NCBI GenBank assembly: GCA_030148505.1
Contig: JASBTI010000012.1
Span: 124,001-188,000, forward strand
DNA from: Rhodanobacter sp.
GTDB taxonomy: Bacteria; Pseudomonadota; Gammaproteobacteria; Xanthomonadales; Rhodanobacteraceae
Direction: 5' to 3'
Length of the DNA: 64,000 bases
Position numbers and translations under genes: made by a program
Notes under the pieces: generated by a model
Databases searched by the model: none
Told to the model about the DNA's origin: nothing
The model's input: only the letters and a program-made list of their open reading frames with translations
Shown: positions 1-7,967 of the stretch, in pieces
Position numbering within the stretch: position 1 is the first letter of the stretch
How the letters are laid out: every line of letters begins with the position of its first letter

Positions 1-1
1 C

Positions 2-484
2 GCGGGCCACGTGGCTTCGCGTATCGTATTGCTGAAGGGCGTGGACGAGCGGGGATTTCGTTTTTTTACCAACTACCACAGCGACAAGGGAAGCCAGATA
101 GACGCGCATCCGCAAGTCGCGTTGTGTTTCTTCTGGGAAAAAGTTCGTCACGGCGTGCAAGTCCGGGTGGAAGGCACGACCCGCAAACTCCAGGACGACG
201 AGTCCGATGCCTACTTCGCCGGTCGTCCGCGGCAGAGCCAGCTGGGCGCATGGGCCTCGCTGCAATCGCAGACATTGCCGGATCGTGACACCTTCGAGCA
301 GCGGATGGCGCGTTACGAAAAGGCATATGCGGATCGCGACGTGCCGCGACCGCCGCATTGGGGCGGTTATATGGTTGAGCCGGATGTCGTGGAGTTCTGG
401 TATGGGGCCGAATTTCGCTTGCATGAGCGGCTGCGGTGGAGCCGTCACGGCCAGACCTGGACCAGCCGGTTACTGTATCCGTGA
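2..484 (+). CDS. pdxH: Pyridoxamine 5'-phosphate oxidase, 3' part
   Basis: FMN-dependent oxidase that makes pyridoxal 5'-phosphate from pyridoxine or pyridoxamine 5'-phosphate; cytosolic last step of vitamin B6 synthesis and salvage. The frame is open to the left edge, so the N-terminus lies outside the window; the GTG at 11 is internal, because the homologous segment 'SRIVLLKG' normally sits well inside the protein. Visible landmarks are the FMN-binding stretch 'RIVLLKGVDERGFRFFTNY', 'SQLGAWASLQSQ', and the C-terminal family signature 'FWYGAEFRLHERLRW'. The TGA stop overlaps the GTG start of the next gene by four bases, so the two are probably translationally coupled. Confidence 0.95.
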   Translation, partial: AGHVASRIVLLKGVDERGFRFFTNYHSDKGSQIDAHPQVALCFFWEKVRHGVQVRVEGTTRKLQDDESDAYFAGRPRQSQLGAWASLQSQTLPDRDTFEQRMARYEKAYADRDVPRPPHWGGYMVEPDVVEFWYGAEFRLHERLRWSRHGQTWTSRLLYP

Positions 485-1281
485 GCCGCGACGGTTACCC
501 TCGCCGTATCGTCTGCCTTACCGAGGAACCCACCGAGGTGCTGTATGCACTTGGTGAGGAGCACCGCATCGTCGGTATCTCGGGCTTCACCGTGCGTCCG
601 CCTCGAGCACGCAAGGAAAAGCCCAAGGTGTCGGCTTTCACCAGCGCAAAGATCGGTGAAATCCTGAAATTGCAGCCGGATCTGGCGATCGGTTTTTCCG
701 ACATCCAGGCCGATATTGCGCGCGAGCTGATCAAGGCAGGGGTAGAAGTGTGGATCAGCAACCATCGCAGCGTCGACGGGATTCTTGCCTATATCCGTCG
801 GCTCGGCGCGATGGTCGGTGCGCACGAAAAGGCTGAGGCATACGCGCAAACAGCCGAGCAGCACATCGCGGAAATCCGTACCGCCGCCGCTCTGCAATCG
901 CGTCGTCCAAAGGTGTATTTCGAGGAGTGGGACGATCCCATCATTACCGGCATTGGCTGGGTCGCCGAGCTTGTCGGAATCGCCGGCGGCGACGATTGCT
1001 TCCCCGAGCTGGCCCGCGAGCCGCTGGCGAGACAGCGCATCCTGGCCAACGGTGACGAGGTGGTGCGACGCGCGCCCGACATCATTCTAGGCTCATGGTG
1101 CGGCAAGCGGTTCCGGCCCGAACGGGTCGCCGCCAGGCCGGGCTGGGAGACCATTCCGGCCGTACGCCAGGGTGATCTGCACGAGATCAAGTCGCCGATC
1201 ATCCTGCAGCCCGGGCCGGCGGCACTGTTTGACGGGCTGGATGCGATGCATCGGATTATTAGCGCGTGGGCGCAGCGCTGA
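481..1281 (+). CDS. BtuF-like (cobalamin/Fe3+ type) substrate-binding protein without signal peptide
   Basis: Resembles the helical-backbone metal-chelate/cobalamin binding proteins of ABC importers (BtuF/FhuD type): an N-terminal lobe opening 'RIVCLTEEPTEVLYALGEEHRIVGIS', the conserved 'KIGEILKLQPDLAIGF', and a C-terminal lobe with 'LVGIAGGDDCFPEL'. I chose GTG 481, which overlaps the pdxH stop (GTGA), over GTG 436, which would overlap pdxH by 49 bases. Either way there is no hydrophobic signal peptide or lipobox, which is odd for a periplasmic receptor. No permease or ATPase gene is adjacent. It may act in the cytosol or be exported by an unseen route; the ligand is not known. Confidence 0.75.
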   Translation: MSRDGYPRRIVCLTEEPTEVLYALGEEHRIVGISGFTVRPPRARKEKPKVSAFTSAKIGEILKLQPDLAIGFSDIQADIARELIKAGVEVWISNHRSVDGILAYIRRLGAMVGAHEKAEAYAQTAEQHIAEIRTAAALQSRRPKVYFEEWDDPIITGIGWVAELVGIAGGDDCFPELAREPLARQRILANGDEVVRRAPDIILGSWCGKRFRPERVAARPGWETIPAVRQGDLHEIKSPIILQPGPAALFDGLDAMHRIISAWAQR

Positions 1282-1366
1282 CGATTGCCAAGCTGTGTAC
1301 AGCCTCATCGTTTCCACCCGCGCGCCGTCGATGCCAAGCAGGGGCCTGTCGCGCTGCTGGTCAGGG

Positions 1367-1942
1367 TCAGCTGCCCAGTGCCAGGCGGGCACCGAAATCC
1401 ATCAACGGGGCGGCGACCAGCATGCGCGCGAGCAGTAAGGCAAGCATCACCGCCATCGGCGCGAAGTCGATGTTGCCGAGCACCAGTCGTCCCTGCAGAG
1501 GCCGCAGCAGCGGTTCCACCAGACTGCCCGCCAGACGCAACAGCGGCTGGCGCTGATCGGGTGCAAACATACTCAGCAGCGACCAGCCGAAAATCACGAT
1601 CAGGTAGAAGACCAGGACGAAATCGAGCAACTTGGCCAGGCCCAGCAGCAGCAGTCCGAGCGGATGCGGCATCACGCCGAGCAGGCCAAACAGCAGCAGT
1701 TGCTTCAACACGACCGCCAGCCACGCCAGCAGCAGCGCGGCAACGTTGATTCGCCGCCAGTTCGGCACCATACGCCGGATCGGCGCCAGTGCCGGATTGG
1801 TGGTGCGGTAGACAAGCTGGCTCAGCGGATTGTTGAAATCGACGCGGCACGCTTCGGCCAACAGTCGCAGCACCAGCAGCGCGACCACGGCATCGAAAGC
1901 CAGGCCGATCAACATCGAGATAGCGTTCAGCAGATAGCTCAC
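1367..1942 (-). CDS. YggT family integral membrane protein
   Basis: About 191 residues with two repeated YGGT-type halves, each with hydrophobic spans (near residues 5-28, 65-85, 93-128 and 160-185) and the family pattern 'NPLSQLVYRTTNPALAPIRRMVP' and 'LVEPLLRPLQGRL'. The family is linked to osmotic tolerance and, in some bacteria, to division or membrane organisation; the biochemical role is unknown. Its ATG overlaps the proC stop by four bases (ATGA), the common proC-yggT operon arrangement. It converges with the binding-protein gene upstream across an 85-bp gap. Confidence 0.9.
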   Translation of the reverse strand: MSYLLNAISMLIGLAFDAVVALLVLRLLAEACRVDFNNPLSQLVYRTTNPALAPIRRMVPNWRRINVAALLLAWLAVVLKQLLLFGLLGVMPHPLGLLLLGLAKLLDFVLVFYLIVIFGWSLLSMFAPDQRQPLLRLAGSLVEPLLRPLQGRLVLGNIDFAPMAVMLALLLARMLVAAPLMDFGARLALGS

Positions 1943-2772
1943 TTGGACTGAGCTCCCTTGTCCAGCTCCGCTGCCAGTTCGATGCCACGCTGGGTGGCGG
2001 CTGCCACCGCGCGAGCGGTGATTTCCGCCAGACCGTCGGCCTGGAAGCTTTCGAGCGCGGCCTGGGTAGTGCCGTTCGGCGACGTCACGCGCTGGCGCAG
2101 GACTCCCGGTGCCTCGCCACTTTCCATCAGCATGCGGCCGGCACCGAGGCAGGTTTGACCAGCCAGAGCCCGTGCGGTTTCACGTGGTAGGCCCTGCGCT
2201 GCCGCGGCATCTTCAAGTGCCTCGACCAGGGCGAAGAAGTACGCCGGAGCGGAGCCGGAAATGGCGGTGACCGTGTCCATCAGTGCCTCGTCGTCGACCC
2301 AGCGGGTAATCCCGGCAGCATCGAGGATGTGCTGCGTCTGATCCTTTTGTGCCGCGCTGACCCGGCGGTTGGCGCACAGCCCGGTGGCACCCGCGCCGAT
2401 CAGGGAAGGCGTGTTCGGCATGCAGCGGACGATCGGCAGCTCACTGCCAAACCAACGTTCAAGCTGATCCAGCCGCACGCCGGCGGCGATCGAAATCAGC
2501 AGTGGCCGATTGCGCTGCAAGATGTCATGCAGTTCGGCGCGGATCGCTGGCATGATCTGCGGTTTGACCGCCAGCAGGATAACGTCGGCATGGGCCACCG
2601 CGTGCGCGTTGTCCGCGTGACAGGTCACGCCGAATTCCCGGTTCAGCGATTGACGGGATTCGGCATTGGGTTCGGCCACGGTGATGTCGCCAGCCGCGAC
2701 GCCGGTTTTCAGCAGGCCGCCGATCAGGCTGCGTGCCATGTTGCCGCCGCCGACAAAGGCAATATGTGTCAT
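1939..2772 (-). CDS. proC: Pyrroline-5-carboxylate reductase
   Basis: NADPH-dependent last step of proline biosynthesis. The N-terminal Rossmann motif 'FVGGGNMARSLIGGLL' and the C-terminal P5CR signature around 'LRQRVTSPNGTTQAALESF' are both intact; 277 residues is normal. ATG at 2772 is followed directly by the nucleotide-binding strand. Coupled to yggT by an ATGA overlap. The yggS gene, which often precedes proC in proteobacteria, is not here; instead there is a divergent spacer to pilT. Confidence 0.97.
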   Translation of the reverse strand: MTHIAFVGGGNMARSLIGGLLKTGVAAGDITVAEPNAESRQSLNREFGVTCHADNAHAVAHADVILLAVKPQIMPAIRAELHDILQRNRPLLISIAAGVRLDQLERWFGSELPIVRCMPNTPSLIGAGATGLCANRRVSAAQKDQTQHILDAAGITRWVDDEALMDTVTAISGSAPAYFFALVEALEDAAAAQGLPRETARALAGQTCLGAGRMLMESGEAPGVLRQRVTSPNGTTQAALESFQADGLAEITARAVAAATQRGIELAAELDKGAQSK

Positions 2773-3093
2773 GCAAAGGTCCTCACCATACAGAATTCAG
2801 ATCGTAACCTTACCGGACTGCGTGCCCGGATGGCGGCAAAACGATGGAAGTCAGTGTGGGACCACGCAGATCCGCGGCAGGAGGTGGCGACCGAGTCGAC
2901 GGTATTGCGCATGGATCGTCGGAAACACTGGCCGCACGGCCTGCCGCCCGAGTAGTATCGGGCTGGCTGCAGGGGACGGTTTTGGTTTGCAGCAAGGGTT
3001 CGCATCAGCGTCAGAGATGAAACCCTTGTTCGCTGACTGCCTCGGTGCGGCGCCACGTGAGTCACCCGATGATCGGTTGAGGGGAACCTATAG
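2773..3093. promoter_or_regulatory. Divergent proC/pilT spacer
   Basis: A 321-bp gap with no credible gene. It must hold the promoters of proC (leftward) and pilT (rightward), but I see no convincing -35/-10 pair. An imperfect hairpin is visible: AAGGGTT at 2994-3000 pairs with AACCCTT at 3021-3027 and the pairing extends outward with one mismatch; it lies about 70 bp before pilT. A good Shine-Dalgarno (GAGGGG, about 3078-3083) precedes the pilT ATG. Confidence 0.4.
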
Positions 3094-4131
3094 ATGGACA
3101 TTGCCGAACTGCTTGCCTTCTCGGTGAAGAACAAGGCCTCGGATCTGCACCTTTCGGCAGGCCTGCCACCGATGATCCGCGTTGACGGTGACGTGCGCCG
3201 TATCAATATCCCCGCCCTCGAGCACAAGCAGGTGCACGCGCTGATTTACGACATCATGTCGGACAAGCAGCGGCGCGACTACGAGGAATTCTACGAGACC
3301 GATTTCTCCTTCGAGATTCCGGGTTTGGCGCGCTTCCGCGTCAACGCCTTCAACCAGAACCGCGGTGCCGGTGCGGTTTTCCGCACCATTCCCTCCGAAG
3401 TGCTGACGCTGGAGGATCTGGGCTGCCCGCGCATCTTCAAGGAGCTGATCGAGCAACCGCAGGGTCTGATCCTGGTCACCGGTCCGACCGGTTCGGGCAA
3501 GTCGACCACGCTGGCGGCGATGGTCGATCACATCAACAAGACCGAATACGGCCACATGCTGACGATCGAGGACCCGATCGAGTTCGTGCATACCTCGCAA
3601 AAATGCCTGGTCAATCAGCGCGAGATCCATCGTGACACGCTGGGCTTCAACGAGGCCCTACGCTCGGCGCTGCGCGAGGATCCGGATTTTATCCTGGTCG
3701 GCGAGTTGCGCGACCTGGAAACCATCAGGCTGGCGTTGACTGCGGCGGAAACCGGACATCTGGTGTTCGCCACCGTGCATACCAGTTCGGCGGCAAAGAC
3801 CATCGATCGCATCATTGACGTGTTTCCCGCCGGTGAAAAGCCGATGGTGCGCTCGAGGTTGTCCGAGTCGCTGCGTGCGGTGATTTCGCAATCGTTGCTG
3901 AAGAAAGTCGGTGGTGGTCGCATCGCGGCGCACGAAATCATGGTTGGCATCCCTGCGATCCGCAATCTGATCCGCGAAGACAAGGTGGCGCAGATGTATT
4001 CGTCGATCCAGACCGGTCAGCAGTTCGGCATGCAGACGCTGGACCAGTGTCTGCAGGATCTGGTCAAGCGTGGCGCAGTGACGCGTCAGCAGGCCTATGC
4101 CTATGCCAAGAACAAGGACAGCTTCAAGTGA
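3094..4131 (+). CDS. pilT: Type IV pilus retraction ATPase PilT
   Basis: Hexameric cytoplasmic motor that drives pilus retraction in twitching motility. 345 residues, normal for PilT. Walker A 'GPTGSGKST' (near residue 131), Asp-box/Walker B 'RSALREDPDFILVGELRD', His-box 'LVFATVHTSSAAKTIDRIIDVFP' and the C-terminal 'AIRNLIREDK' (the PilT AIRNLIRE motif needed for retraction) are all present. Starts with 'MDIAELLAFSVKNKASDLHLSAGLPPM', the typical PilT N-terminus. pilU follows after 160 bp on the same strand. Confidence 0.98.
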   Translation: MDIAELLAFSVKNKASDLHLSAGLPPMIRVDGDVRRINIPALEHKQVHALIYDIMSDKQRRDYEEFYETDFSFEIPGLARFRVNAFNQNRGAGAVFRTIPSEVLTLEDLGCPRIFKELIEQPQGLILVTGPTGSGKSTTLAAMVDHINKTEYGHMLTIEDPIEFVHTSQKCLVNQREIHRDTLGFNEALRSALREDPDFILVGELRDLETIRLALTAAETGHLVFATVHTSSAAKTIDRIIDVFPAGEKPMVRSRLSESLRAVISQSLLKKVGGGRIAAHEIMVGIPAIRNLIREDKVAQMYSSIQTGQQFGMQTLDQCLQDLVKRGAVTRQQAYAYAKNKDSFK

Positions 4132-4295
4132 TGCGGGGGACGGCGAGCGTAAAGCGGGAAATACCTTGGCGATGGATTGACGTTCACCACTTCGGCGTGA
4201 GGCTTGAGCCCGGCGTGCGTGTCGATTTCGCGCCGCCCGGGGCGCTGCCTGTCCCCTGTGCCCCCTTCCCTGCTTCGGGAGTAGCTACCCCATGA
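4131..4295 (+). other. 54-codon open frame bridging pilT and pilU (doubtful)
   Basis: An ATG at 4131 overlaps the pilT stop (TGATG) and the frame runs to a TGA that overlaps the pilU ATG (ATGA), so it fills the 160-bp spacer exactly. The predicted peptide is 54 residues, Pro- and Arg-rich, without a recognised domain or membrane span. Any gene beginning ATGA has a possible upstream frame ending there, and long frames are common in high-GC DNA, so chance is a serious explanation. Confidence 0.15.
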
Positions 4296-5461
4296 GCGAT
4301 TTCGATTTCACCTCCTTTCTGAAATTGATGGTCCACAAGAAAGCTTCGGACCTGTTCATCACCGCCGGTGTGGCACCATCGATGAAGGTGCAAGGGCGCA
4401 TCGTGCCGATTACCCAGAGTCCGCTCAGTGTGCAGCAGTCACGCGACATGGTGCTCAACGTGATGACGCCAGGGCAGCGCGAGGAGTTCGAAAAGACCCA
4501 TGAGTGCCAGTTTGCGATTTCCGCGCAAGGTGTCGGGCGCTTCCGCGTGTCGTGTTTCTATCAGCGCAATTGCGTCGGTATGGTGTTGCGTCGCATCGAA
4601 TCGAAAATTCCGACGCCGGAGGAGCTGAATCTGCCCCCGGTCATCAAGCAGTTGGCGATGACCAAGCGCGGCATCATCATCTTTGTCGGTGGTACCGGTA
4701 CCGGCAAATCGACTTCGCTGGCATCGATGGTGGGTTACCGCAACCAGAACTCGACTGGCCACATCATCACCATCGAGGACCCCATCGAGTACGTGCACAA
4801 GCATGAGGGTTGCATTATCACGCAGCGGGAGCTCGGCATTGACACCGACAGCTGGGAAAATGCCTTGAAAAACACCCTGCGTCAGGCACCCGACGTGATC
4901 ATGATCGGTGAAGTACGCACCCGGGAGACGATGGAGCACGCGATCAATTTCTCGGAAACCGGCCATTTGTGCCTGTGCACGCTGCATGCGAACAATGCCA
5001 ACCAGGCGATGGATCGCATCTTGCATTTCTTCAGCGAAGATCGGCGTGAACAGCTGTTGATGGATCTCTCGCTGAACCTCAAGGGGATCGTCGCACAGAT
5101 GTTGATCCCCACCCCCGACGGCAAGGCCCGCCGTGTTGCAGTGGAGATTCTGCTGGGGACGCCGCTGGTGCAGGACTATATCCGTCAGGGCGAGATCCAC
5201 AAGCTGAAGGAAGTGATGCGCGATTCGACCTTGCTGGGCATGAAGACTTTCGACCAGAGTCTGGTCGAGCTGTATCACGCTGGCGAGATTTCGTACGAAG
5301 ATGCGTTGCGCTACGCGGACAGCGCCAACGAAGTACGGCTGCGGATCAAGCTGGCACAAGGCGGCGATGCACACACCTTGTCGCAGGGTCTGGATGGCGT
5401 GGAGTTGGAGGAGGCCCGTGACGGGCAGAATCAGGGCGGCAGCAATTTGCTGAATCGGTAG
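4292..5461 (+). CDS. pilU: PilT-like ATPase PilU
   Basis: PilT paralogue that assists PilT-dependent retraction. 389 residues, with Walker A 'GGTGTGKST' (near residue 134), Asp-box region 'LRQAPDVIMIGEVRTRETMEHAINF' and His-box 'HLCLCTLHANNANQAMDRILHFF'. The C-terminal tail past residue 345 (Gln/Gly/Asn-rich, 'GGDAHTLSQGLDGVELEEARDG') is the usual PilU extension. Sits directly after pilT and is followed by a strong hairpin at 5477-5520. Confidence 0.97.
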   Translation: MSDFDFTSFLKLMVHKKASDLFITAGVAPSMKVQGRIVPITQSPLSVQQSRDMVLNVMTPGQREEFEKTHECQFAISAQGVGRFRVSCFYQRNCVGMVLRRIESKIPTPEELNLPPVIKQLAMTKRGIIIFVGGTGTGKSTSLASMVGYRNQNSTGHIITIEDPIEYVHKHEGCIITQRELGIDTDSWENALKNTLRQAPDVIMIGEVRTRETMEHAINFSETGHLCLCTLHANNANQAMDRILHFFSEDRREQLLMDLSLNLKGIVAQMLIPTPDGKARRVAVEILLGTPLVQDYIRQGEIHKLKEVMRDSTLLGMKTFDQSLVELYHAGEISYEDALRYADSANEVRLRIKLAQGGDAHTLSQGLDGVELEEARDGQNQGGSNLLNR

Positions 5462-5476
5462 CGACCCAGCCATCCA

Positions 5477-5520
5477 TCTTCAACAGAAAAGGAGTCTTGC
5501 GACTCCTTTTCTGTTGAAGA
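5477..5520. terminator. 20-bp perfect inverted repeat, bidirectional terminator
   Basis: Bases 5477-5496 are the exact reverse complement of 5501-5520 with a four-base TTGC loop. The stem holds an A4/T4 run (AGAAAAGG ... CCTTTTCT), so transcripts from both sides carry a U-containing 3' arm. It lies between the converging pilU (+) and BON-protein (-) genes, 15 bp after the pilU stop, as expected of a shared terminator. A long T tract after the stem is absent. Confidence 0.85.
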
Positions 5521-5531
5521 TGCCGAGCAGA

Positions 5532-5906
5532 CTATTTCTCCGGCATATCACTGACCCGAAGTCCGATCGCGTCGACAGCTTTGACACCCTTGACGTGACG
5601 GGCCACCCGTTCAGCCTTGAGCTTTTCCTTGGCGCTGGCGACGGTCCCGGTCAGCGTTACCCGGCCATTGACGGTGGTCACGGATATATCCGTTGCTTCG
5701 ATACCCTTGGTGGTGGCGAACTCGGACTTCACCTTGGTGGTAATCCAGGCATCTGCCGCCTTGCCGGGTAGGGTTCGGTTTTCCGACGCGTGATGCATGT
5801 TGGCGCCGGCCTCCTGCGCGAGGACGCCCGTCGCGGGCAGGGCAGCCAGAGCAAGGACCAGGCCGCTGGCGATCATGGTGTTGCGGATCAGGATAGGGGT
5901 GCGCAT
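5532..5906 (-). CDS. Exported BON-domain protein (OsmY-like)
   Basis: 124 residues from ATG 5906, chosen because GGAG lies eight bases upstream and the protein then opens with a good signal peptide ('MRTPILIRNTMIASGLVLAL...LAQ'); the frame extends further upstream without support. The mature part contains one BON domain ('AWITTKVKSEFATTKGIEATDISVTTVNGRVTLTGTV...VKGVKAVD'), a fold found in periplasmic phospholipid- or osmotic-stress-related proteins. Single-domain BON proteins are often envelope-stress induced; its own role is unknown. Monocistronic between a terminator and a 242-bp spacer. Confidence 0.85.
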   Translation of the reverse strand: MRTPILIRNTMIASGLVLALAALPATGVLAQEAGANMHHASENRTLPGKAADAWITTKVKSEFATTKGIEATDISVTTVNGRVTLTGTVASAKEKLKAERVARHVKGVKAVDAIGLRVSDMPEK

Positions 5907-6148
5907 GGCGTTCTCCTTGTAAGGAAAGGGAAGTTTTGTCGCGGAGGAGAGCCGATCGCCGTGATCTCGGCTTCCGCGAAGCCATGGCACCAGTAACACC
6001 GTGAAATTTCCGTCGTAGTCCTCGCGGCCGATTCAGCATGGTCTGGTAAACGCGAAGGGCTTGTCAGAAAGGTGTTGGATAGAGTGTCGAAGCGGCATCC
6101 ACAGGAGTGATCCCGGGACGATGGGCGTCCCGGGATGTCATACGGAGG

Positions 6149-7888
6149 TTACTTGAGGACGGTCTGACCGGTGGCCACGATACCGTCGTGATCGATATGG
6201 ACTTCGACATTGACGCTCTGTATGCGTGCTGCTTGCGCCTTCATGGTGGCGAACTGCATCTTTGAGCGTGCAAATGTGGCATCCGCTCCCGGTTGTCCGG
6301 CTTTATTGGCAGCGAAAGTATCGATCTTTTTTTCCATCAGCTGCAGCCAATCGAGATACATCGACCCGCTCAGATGCGTGCGCATCATCTGGCCCGGCGT
6401 ACCCCCGGGATTTTTCAGTGATTCGCTGAGTTTGCCTTCTTCACCGGCACCTACGCCCAGTGCGATGGCCGTGGCATCCATGGCAACCCAAGAGGGTTGT
6501 CCGATGATCTTGGCCATATCGGCGGGTACCGGAACTGGTTTGCCGTCACGGTCAGGTTTCATGTGGGACAGGGCAGGCACCATCATTTGACCCATCGCCA
6601 GCAAGCCCGCGGGGTTCTTGGTCGCGAGTACCAATCGGCCAGTGAAGGTCGGCAGACTGGACATCGTGCTGGGGCTCACGGTGTCCAACGCGATCCGCAG
6701 TCCACGCATGTCCCCGAAGGGTGGAATGGCGGCTTTTTGCATGGCGGCCCCGATCTTCGCAAAGCCGTCGTTGAGGTCGCTTAATGCCGGACAGGTGAAC
6801 GGCTTGGCGGCGACCGCGTCGGATTGATCGGACCAGAAGGCGCGAAGTTCGGCTATCGGCAATGCCAGGCTGAGATCAAACGGCGCATTGCCTTGTTCAC
6901 CGAGCCCCGGCAGAGCGACCTTGAGCCCTGCGAAAGCTTGGCTGATGTCCGCGGCCAGCGCTACATCGAACCGGGTGTCTTGATGCTTCGCATCGAGGCG
7001 CGTGTAGCCAAAGCTAATGTCCGGTACCCGTGCGGCAATCCGGCTGGCCTCGGTTTCGCACACGGGCGGAATCTTCAGCTGATTGGCCAGTGGTTCGCCG
7101 GTCTTGGTCGATTCGGCTTCGGCGCGGGCCTTGAGGATCGAGGTGAGTAAGGGATCCTTGCCGCCGAGCGTCAGGGGCAGCAGCCGGGTCAGATCGATAT
7201 GGCCCACCAGCCATTTCTGATAGCCCTTGGCCTTGGCCAGCGAAGTCAGCTGACCCGCGTCCTGCAGGCTTTTCTGCGGTCGATCCAGACCCAACGCCTC
7301 CCGCAGCATGGCGGGTGAAATATCGGACGGTAACAGTGCCACCACGGCCTGCTTGTCGACGACGGCGAGGATAACCTCGGTTCCCGAGGCCCCGAATGCA
7401 TGTACGCGGTAACTCTGCTTGCCGACCTTGGCGACATCCAGTTTCTTGCCGTAGGCGGCTTCCAGTCGGCCGACAAAGGCTTCGAAAGCGTTGGGATCAG
7501 CCAGTTCAAAACGTAGCACCGGAGCCATGCCCAAGCCATAAAAAGCCAAGCGACCCTGAAGATTCAGCCCCGCTTTATGGGCGAATGTCTCGATCGTCGC
7601 TCCCTTTAGTTCAGCGGCGAGTGCACGCACCAGGCGCGCGGCATCGGGATCTTTTGCATCCAGCCGGGTAGCCAGGGCATCGAGCTGCGCCAGCTGGGAG
7701 GGAAGTTGTAGATTCGCCTGGGCCAGGAGCGCCTGCCGCGTAGCCTTGTCGAGCACGTCGAGGTTGGCCACTACGTACGGGGTATCCGCTGGCACGAACG
7801 CCAATGGTGCGTTGTGGTCCTTGTGCGCGCATGCTGCCAGTACGACACTGGCAAAACCCAGCGCGATGAGACGCGTTGCTGTTCGCAT
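6149..7888 (-). CDS. Large lipoprotein of unknown function
   Basis: 579 residues. N-terminus 'MRTATRLIALGFASVVLAACAHKD' is a clear lipoprotein signal with lipobox LAAC near residue 20. The rest is soluble and mixed alpha/beta, opening 'LAFVPADTPYVVANLDVLD', a pattern seen in DUF3352-like proteins of unknown role; I do not claim membership. Only two cysteines (in 'IPPVCETEA' and 'KPFTCPAL') are obvious in the mature part and could form a disulfide. No operon partner: pyrB lies 79 bp upstream on the same strand but is unrelated. Confidence 0.8.
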   Translation of the reverse strand: MRTATRLIALGFASVVLAACAHKDHNAPLAFVPADTPYVVANLDVLDKATRQALLAQANLQLPSQLAQLDALATRLDAKDPDAARLVRALAAELKGATIETFAHKAGLNLQGRLAFYGLGMAPVLRFELADPNAFEAFVGRLEAAYGKKLDVAKVGKQSYRVHAFGASGTEVILAVVDKQAVVALLPSDISPAMLREALGLDRPQKSLQDAGQLTSLAKAKGYQKWLVGHIDLTRLLPLTLGGKDPLLTSILKARAEAESTKTGEPLANQLKIPPVCETEASRIAARVPDISFGYTRLDAKHQDTRFDVALAADISQAFAGLKVALPGLGEQGNAPFDLSLALPIAELRAFWSDQSDAVAAKPFTCPALSDLNDGFAKIGAAMQKAAIPPFGDMRGLRIALDTVSPSTMSSLPTFTGRLVLATKNPAGLLAMGQMMVPALSHMKPDRDGKPVPVPADMAKIIGQPSWVAMDATAIALGVGAGEEGKLSESLKNPGGTPGQMMRTHLSGSMYLDWLQLMEKKIDTFAANKAGQPGADATFARSKMQFATMKAQAARIQSVNVEVHIDHDGIVATGQTVLK

Positions 7889-7967
7889 GATGATCCCCTA
7901 CCGGTGATGGATATGCGCGACCATTATGCCAGCTGCAGTCGGCCGCCACTGCTGCGACCCAGCCACC

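Noticed and set aside
4439-5473. 344-codon minus-strand frame opposite pilU
   Set aside because: Antisense shadow of an intact PilU, and it would cross the terminator region without a promoter.
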